Source of the DNA: Shewanella khirikhana
GTDB lineage: Bacteria > Pseudomonadota > Gammaproteobacteria > Enterobacterales > Shewanellaceae
DNA length: 64,000 nucleotides
Assembly: GCF_003957745.1 (NCBI RefSeq)
Contig: NZ_CP020373.1
Span: 3,209,501 to 3,273,500, forward strand
Direction of reading: 5' to 3'
Shown: positions 58,991-64,000 of the stretch, one piece after another
How positions within the stretch are numbered: the first letter of the stretch is position 1
Layout: each line of letters opens with the position of its first letter
The notes under the pieces: model-generated
Told to the model about the DNA's origin: nothing
Seen by the model: the letters and a program-made list of their open reading frames with translations, nothing else
The model's database searches: none
Program-made: the position numbers and the translations under genes

Positions 58991-61099
58991 TTACACCTTA
59001 AATTGGCCCACCAGCTTATTCAGCCGCGCCACCGACTCGTTCATATTGGCAGTCACCCCATGGTTTTCATCCACTGTTTTCTGGCTTTCATTCACCACCT
59101 GCTGCACATTGCGGGCGTTATCGGTGGCCGAAACCACCACAACCCGCTGTTCTTCCGCCGCAGTGGCAATTTGCTCATTCATGGCGCTGAGGTTATTCAG
59201 CGCCGATAAAATCCGGTCCAGTGCGGCCCCGGCGTTTTCGGCAAACTTCACCGTATTGCTGCCGCCCTGCCTGGAGCGGTTCATGGCGTCTACTGCATCG
59301 GTGGCGCCTTTTTTTAGGCCTTCGGTCATGGCCTGAATTTCATTGGTGCAGTTTTGGGTACGCGATGCCAGGGTTCTGACCTCATCGGCCACCACTGCAA
59401 AACCGCGCCCCTGCTCGCCCGCGCGGGCCGCCTCGATGGCCGCGTTCAGTGCCAACAGGTTGGTTTGCTCGGCAATCCCCTGAATAACTTCGAGCACCGA
59501 GATGATGCTCACCACTTCATTGTTCAGTTTTTCAATCACATCCGTGGTGGTTTCAATGTCGTTGGCCAAACCACTGACCGAGTTCACCGCCTGCGCCACC
59601 ACCTGGCGCGCCTCCTGACCATCTTCATTCGCCTCCCGTGAAGCTTCGGAGCATTGGTAGGCGTTGGCGGAAATGCTGTCAGCGGCGTCTTTCACCTGGG
59701 TGATGGAGTGCACCACTGTCTCGACTTCTTCACTTTGCTGCTCGGCGCCCTGACTCAAACTGGACAACAGGCGCGAGATGCGGGTGATAGCGGCATCCAG
59801 CGCTATGGCCTCTTTGGCAATATTGGCCACCATGGACTGAATTTTGGAGACAAATTCATTGAAGGATTTCCCCAGATTGGCGATTTCACTGGCCCCCTTT
59901 TCATCCACTCGTTGAGTGAGGTCGCCATCGCCCTTGGCAATGCTTTCCAGTTTTTCATGCAACTGCTTCACCGGCTTCAGGATGGAGGCGATTAACACCA
60001 CCGCCAAGACACCGCCCAGCACCAGCGCCAGCAGCCACATACCACCAACCATCACCACGGCACTGTGCACTGTGGCCACACCTTCGGCATCGGCAGCATC
60101 GGAGATTTCATCGGCCGACGCCGCCAGAATTTCAAGCGCCTGATCTGCAGCGCTGATGTTTTTCTCAAGGATTTCAGTGTAGTTGTCGGCGGCGGCTTCC
60201 TGCTCCAGCTGGTCGCGATAGGTATCGAACAGCATCTCGTCTTCCAGCGCCGCCAGCTGCCAATCGGCAAAGGCTTTACGCAAATCGACGGCGTCCTGCT
60301 TGTCTTCTTCCGATTCGGCCAGCTCATCCAGAATCACCATCAGTTCAAGCACCTTTGCCGCCAGCGCATCGAAATTCTACCTGATGTCCGGCAACTTGCT
60401 GGCATCCTCTTCCGCCAGGTATTCCCCGGCGGTGTCCTGCATTTCCATCACGTAGCGTTGCAGCTTAAGCGCCGCTTCCACCACCGGATAATCATGGGCA
60501 AACAGATCTACCAGGATCTCGTTGATATCAGCCAGGGTTGCGCCGCTGCGTTTAACCAGTTCGCTGCTGCGTTCAATGGCCTTTGCCATCTCATCTTCGT
60601 TCTCCTGGGCAAACTCATCCAGGGCGGTGATGATCTGCGCTCCCTTGTCATCAAATTCCGCCAGCAGCCGCTTGCCTTTTTCCTCTTCTTCAAGCTCGGC
60701 AAAGTGCGCCTGATACATCAATTCAAAGTTCTGCCCCAGCAGGGTATTGGCATCCACAGCCTGCTGAATGGTTTGCTGCTCGGCCTCCGTCAACAGCCCC
60801 TGCATGGCTGCTCTTGAGTCGTTGAACACCTTTTCAAGTGCGGGCATCTGCTGCCTGAGCTGAGCCATTTCAGTCATGCTTTCCGATGCCATGATTTCAT
60901 TGGCCACCTTGCCCCGCTCCCATAGCGACGCAATCATGTCGTCGGTGTTTTCGATGGTGGGCGCCACGTCATCACTGAGATTGGTGATACTGTCATCCAG
61001 TCGGAACACGTAATAAAGACCCGTGGCGGCAATGACCGACAGCAGCAGTAACAGCACCACAATGCCAGAAATCAAACGACTCTTAACCGATGTGAACAT
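58991..61099 (-). pseudogene. Methyl-accepting chemotaxis protein interrupted by one amber codon
   Basis: A chemoreceptor of 702 codons from ATG 61099 (MFTSVKSRLISGIVVLLLLL), interrupted in frame by a single TAG at 60377-60379 (KLPDIR-stop-NFDALAAK). Both sides are in the same frame and both are needed: TM1 (about 10-32), a long helical periplasmic sensor (HBM-like, 35-330), TM2 (VVMVGGMWLLALVLGGVLAV), HAMP (LKPVKQLHEKLESIAKGDGD) and the signalling domain with hairpin tip EVIQGIAEQTNLLALNAAIE and ARAGEQGRGFAVVADEVRTL. A CAG (Gln) to TAG change would explain it. The 3' part alone could restart at GTG 60352 but would lack TM1. Confidence 0.88.
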
Positions 61100-61248
61100 A
61101 ACCAAACCTTTGAGGGGGAGTTGAACACAAAGCCGTGCCACCATTCGCCGGGCCGCATCGGGCGCGTAGTTTGAGTGTAGTAGAAGTTTTCCGGCAGCAG
61201 ACAAAAGCCAGCGGCTTGATTTGCAGGCAAAAGGCGAACAACAAAAGC

Positions 61249-61278
61249 AAAAAAGCCCGGCAATTGCCGGGCTTTTTA
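61249..61278. terminator. mrcB terminator
   Basis: AAAAGCCCGGC (61251-61261) pairs with GCCGGGCTTTT (61266-61276) around AATT, with A and T runs on both sides; 22 bases beyond the mrcB stop. Confidence 0.9.
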
Positions 61279-61298
61279 CTCACAGTAAATACGGGGCG

Positions 61299-63647
61299 TT
61301 AACCGCCAACGATTTTCTGCCACCAGGACAAAGGCTTGCCGCAGTTGCGGGCCGGGTTCCAACTACCCACCTTGGCTGGCAGCGCCACGGCGCCGGGGCA
61401 GCCTTTTTCCAGCGCATTGCCGTTGGCATCAAAGTAGCCCTGCACCACATCGCCAGGCGGCGTCATCCGCAGACCCACTGGCGGACGCTGCTCAAGGAAC
61501 GCCTGATAAATCGCCATGGCACCGCTGGCGCCCACCAGCTTGGTCTTGCCGTTGTCATCACGACCCACCCAAACGGCGGCCACGTTCCGCTCGTCAAACC
61601 CTGCAAACCAGGAGTCACGGCTGTCGTTACTGGTACCCGTCTTACCGGCCAGGGTCACGTTGGGGAAGGCGCGGCCAAGGCGAACACCTGTCCCTTCCGC
61701 TACCACCCGGGTCATAACGTACTGGGCAAGGTAAGCGGCAGCAGGCTCCAACGACTGCTCCGATGGCAGGCGGCTCGCCAGAATGGCTTCATTATTCATG
61801 TCCAGCACGTCGGTCACGGTGGACAGCTGGCGGAAGCGACCATTGTCGGCCAGGGTCTGATAAATCTGCGCCACCATCAGCGGCGAGCCATCCACGGCGC
61901 CAAGCAGCATCGACGGATACGGATTAATCGCCTCGCCGCGCCAACCGGCATCATCGAGGGTGTTGATGACCGAATCCACGCCAACCGCCAGCCCCAAATT
62001 CACCGTCGGTACGTTGAGCGACTTATACAGCGCCTGCATCAGTGGCACCTGACCACTGAAGGTCTTGCTGTAATTTTGCGGCGACCAGGCCTGGCCGTGC
62101 TTGTTGGTCACGGTCAGCGGCTCGTCCTTCAGCGGCGTCATCAGGTTGTAGTTGTTATCTTCAAGGGCGGTGAGGTAAACAAACGGCTTCACCAGCGAGC
62201 CAATCGGGCGGCGCATTTCGCTGACCCGGTTGTAACCTTCAAAGCTTGGATTACGATCGCCCACCATGGCCGCGATACCGCCGCCAAACTTATCGGTTAC
62301 CACCATGGCCGCCTGCAGCTCCTTGGTGTCTTTGCCAATGCGGGCCATCACGTCCTTCACCGCTTTTTCGGCCGCTTCCTGAGCTATGGGGTCGAGGGTG
62401 GTGTACACCTTGATGCCCGACTCATTGAGCAGACTGTCACCCCAGCGCAGAGCCAGCTCTTTTTTCACCTGAGCGTAAAACGCAGGCATCTTTTGATGCA
62501 CAGGACGACCTTCCGGCCTTAAGCCCAGCGGCGATTCGGCGGCAATCTGGAAGTCGTTCACGCTGATTTTGCCCGCTTCCATCAACAGCCGCAGCACCAG
62601 ATCCCGGCGCTCCTGCGCCCGGTCGGCATAGCGCCAGGGGTTGTAGTAAGACGGCCCTTTAATCACCGCAATCAAAAACGCCTGCTGCGCCAGGGTCAGT
62701 TCGTTCAGTGGACGACCGAAGTAGAACTGCGATGCCAGCCCCATACCGTGTACGCCACGGGACTTGTCCTGGCCCATGTAGACTTCGTTGAGGTAGGCCT
62801 CGAGGATCTCATCCTTGCTGTAGCGAAAATCGATGATGATGGCCATCAGGGCTTCGCGGATTTTGCGGATAAGCGAGCGCTCACTGGAGAGGAAGAAGTT
62901 CTTCGCCAGCTGCTGGGTCAGGGTCGAGCCGCCCTGCACTGTGCGGCCTGCGCTGATATTGACAAAGGCAGCCCGCAAAATCGCGAACGGGTTGACCCCG
63001 TGGTGCTCGTAAAAGCTGCGGTCTTCCACCAGAATGAGTGCATCCACCATGGTGTCGGGCACTTCTTTGCGGGCCACAAACAGCCTGTCTTCACCGTCGC
63101 TGGCTATGATTCTGTCCAGCAGCACAGGCTCAAGGTGAAACACCGCCAGCTCGCGCTTGTCGGTGTGACGGGCAACGTTCTCCACCCCCAGGGTATCAAA
63201 ACTAATCATCACCCGCGCCGCTTCCTGGCTGCCAAGGGGATGCAAGAAGGGGCGACGCCACAGGTCAATGCGGGTCTTGGACGCCGAAAACTCCCCCACC
63301 TGACGTGGGTTGGCCACCTTGCGATACCCCAGCAGCTTGAGTTCGGCCATCATCTGGTGATGACTCACGGCGGCGCCGGGGTAGAGCGCCATGGAGCGAC
63401 TGTAGATCTGCGCAGGCAGATGCCACTTCTGGCCCTCGAATTTGCGGGCTATTTGCTGATCCAGATAAATGCCGTACGCGGCGCACAGCACCAACACCAC
63501 CAGGGTGAGTTTCCACAAAAACGACCAGATACGCCAAAGCACGCCGGGCTTGGCCGCTTTCGCCTTGCCTTTGGCCGGTGCCTTACGTCGGGGAGCGCCG
63601 CTCTTTTCCGTGGTCCGTTTTGCTGAAGTCCGTTTTTCTGAAGTCAT
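61299..63647 (-). CDS. mrcB: Penicillin-binding protein 1b, bifunctional transglycosylase/transpeptidase
   Basis: A 782-residue class A PBP that polymerises and cross-links peptidoglycan. It has a basic cytoplasmic tail (1-35), TM (about 38-60), a UB2H domain that binds LpoB (about 72-155), a GT51 glycosyltransferase with catalytic Glu208 in VEDRSFYEHHGVNP and the GGSTLTQQLAKN motif, and a transpeptidase with Ser484 in GSLVK (SxxK), KSLN (SxN) and KTGTS. Length and order match E. coli PBP1b, without its long C-terminal tail. It lies 12 bases downstream of hrpB, as in many gammaproteobacteria. Confidence 0.97.
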   Translation of the reverse strand: MTSEKRTSAKRTTEKSGAPRRKAPAKGKAKAAKPGVLWRIWSFLWKLTLVVLVLCAAYGIYLDQQIARKFEGQKWHLPAQIYSRSMALYPGAAVSHHQMMAELKLLGYRKVANPRQVGEFSASKTRIDLWRRPFLHPLGSQEAARVMISFDTLGVENVARHTDKRELAVFHLEPVLLDRIIASDGEDRLFVARKEVPDTMVDALILVEDRSFYEHHGVNPFAILRAAFVNISAGRTVQGGSTLTQQLAKNFFLSSERSLIRKIREALMAIIIDFRYSKDEILEAYLNEVYMGQDKSRGVHGMGLASQFYFGRPLNELTLAQQAFLIAVIKGPSYYNPWRYADRAQERRDLVLRLLMEAGKISVNDFQIAAESPLGLRPEGRPVHQKMPAFYAQVKKELALRWGDSLLNESGIKVYTTLDPIAQEAAEKAVKDVMARIGKDTKELQAAMVVTDKFGGGIAAMVGDRNPSFEGYNRVSEMRRPIGSLVKPFVYLTALEDNNYNLMTPLKDEPLTVTNKHGQAWSPQNYSKTFSGQVPLMQALYKSLNVPTVNLGLAVGVDSVINTLDDAGWRGEAINPYPSMLLGAVDGSPLMVAQIYQTLADNGRFRQLSTVTDVLDMNNEAILASRLPSEQSLEPAAAYLAQYVMTRVVAEGTGVRLGRAFPNVTLAGKTGTSNDSRDSWFAGFDERNVAAVWVGRDDNGKTKLVGASGAMAIYQAFLEQRPPVGLRMTPPGDVVQGYFDANGNALEKGCPGAVALPAKVGSWNPARNCGKPLSWWQKIVGG

Positions 63648-63659
63648 AAATTCTCTGCC

Positions 63660-64000
63660 TCAGGACTGGCCCAAGGTCTTTTTCTTGGTAAATTTGGTCG
63701 GTAAGGTGTTCGCCGGATCGTCCGGCCACAAATGCTTGGGATAACGGCCGCGCATTTCCTTTTTCACGTCCTGATAAGGCCCCTGCCAAAAACTGGCCAA
63801 ATCCGCCGTCAGAGCGAGGGGGCGCTGGGCAGGCGACAGCAGCTCCATGGTGAGTTTCAGCCGTCCATCGGCCAAAAGCGGCGTGCTGGCCATGCCATAG
63901 GCTTCCTGCAATCGCACCCTGAGCATGGCGCGGCCATCGTCTTCATATCGAATGGGCGCACGGGTGCCAGTTGCCATAGGGTAATGGGTCGGCAGCGCCG
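63660..64000 (-). CDS. hrpB: ATP-dependent helicase HrpB, C-terminal end (5' part outside window)
   Basis: The last 113 codons of a gene entering from the right edge. The reading frame continues through 64000 (ALPTHYPMATGTRAPIRYED). The HrpB C-terminal domain is recognisable: LRVRLQEAYGMASTPLLADG, RLKLTMELLSPAQRPLALTA, DLASFWQGPYQDVKKEMRGR and YPKHLWPDDP. HrpB is a DEAH-box RNA helicase of unclear cellular role. The stop at 63660 is 12 bases before the mrcB start, so the two may be cotranscribed. Confidence 0.95.
   Translation of the reverse strand, partial: ALPTHYPMATGTRAPIRYEDDGRAMLRVRLQEAYGMASTPLLADGRLKLTMELLSPAQRPLALTADLASFWQGPYQDVKKEMRGRYPKHLWPDDPANTLPTKFTKKKTLGQS

Overview
The window reads as chromosome of a marine or aquatic gammaproteobacterium, most likely Shewanella. 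SerA, YgfZ, RlmI, PBP1b and HrpB are close to the enterobacterial proteins. The order exeM, ygjV-like, thioesterase, katB, the DUF3450/TtpC-type TonB cluster, the AGCS symporter with a glycine riboswitch, and NptA are what I would expect from Shewanella or its relatives. The species is not determined. Most genes are moderately GC-rich; an island at about 36.9-42.6 kb is clearly more AT-rich.

Layout. 0-10.5 kb: a partial secreted protein, an S46 dipeptidyl peptidase, an aromatic amino acid permease, a manganese riboswitch with an MneA-type exporter, catalase with an upstream 22-codon ORF, a YgjV-like protein, a MenI/EntH-type thioesterase and an ExeM-type extracellular nuclease with a GlyGly-CTERM tail. 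10.5-14.3 kb: an orphan structured-RNA candidate, then csgB, a very large acidic csgA and a divergent csgD-like regulator. 14.8-17.1 kb: serA and ygfZ. 17.3-25.6 kb: an HD-GYP response regulator, a 1770-residue hybrid sensor kinase, and an alanine/glycine symporter behind a tandem glycine riboswitch. 26-36.9 kb: a DUF3332 lipoprotein, nptA with a MITE-like element at its start, a pilin, an Att-type ABC export operon with an AttH-like lipoprotein, an LRR-protein kinase, an esterase and a DUF3144 protein.

36.9-42.6 kb is an accessory island. An AT-rich pair, an AAA ATPase plus an RloB-family protein (probable anti-phage defence), lies between inverted copies of an intergenic repeat; the end of rloB is itself made of repeat sequence. 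Next to it is an AT-rich LytTR regulator / cytochrome b561 / intradiol-dioxygenase-like operon, closed by a third copy of the repeat's leading motif.

42.7-64 kb: a small membrane protein, rlmI, an EEP-family hydrolase, then a seven-gene operon (DUF3450, TtpC-like ExbB, ExbB2, ExbD, TonB, TPR protein, FMN alpha-hydroxyacid oxidase). This is divergent, across a Fur box, from a siderophore receptor and a PiuC-type hydroxylase. It is followed by an iodotyrosine-deiodinase-like nitroreductase, a 7TM-GGDEF cyclase, a small P-loop kinase, a secreted protein, a chemoreceptor gene broken by one in-frame amber codon, mrcB, and the C-terminal end of hrpB.

Themes: surface and biofilm functions (curli, nuclease, pilin, c-di-GMP enzymes), TonB-dependent iron uptake, two metabolite riboswitches, and a recurring in-frame 15- or 21-bp minisatellite in several unrelated genes.
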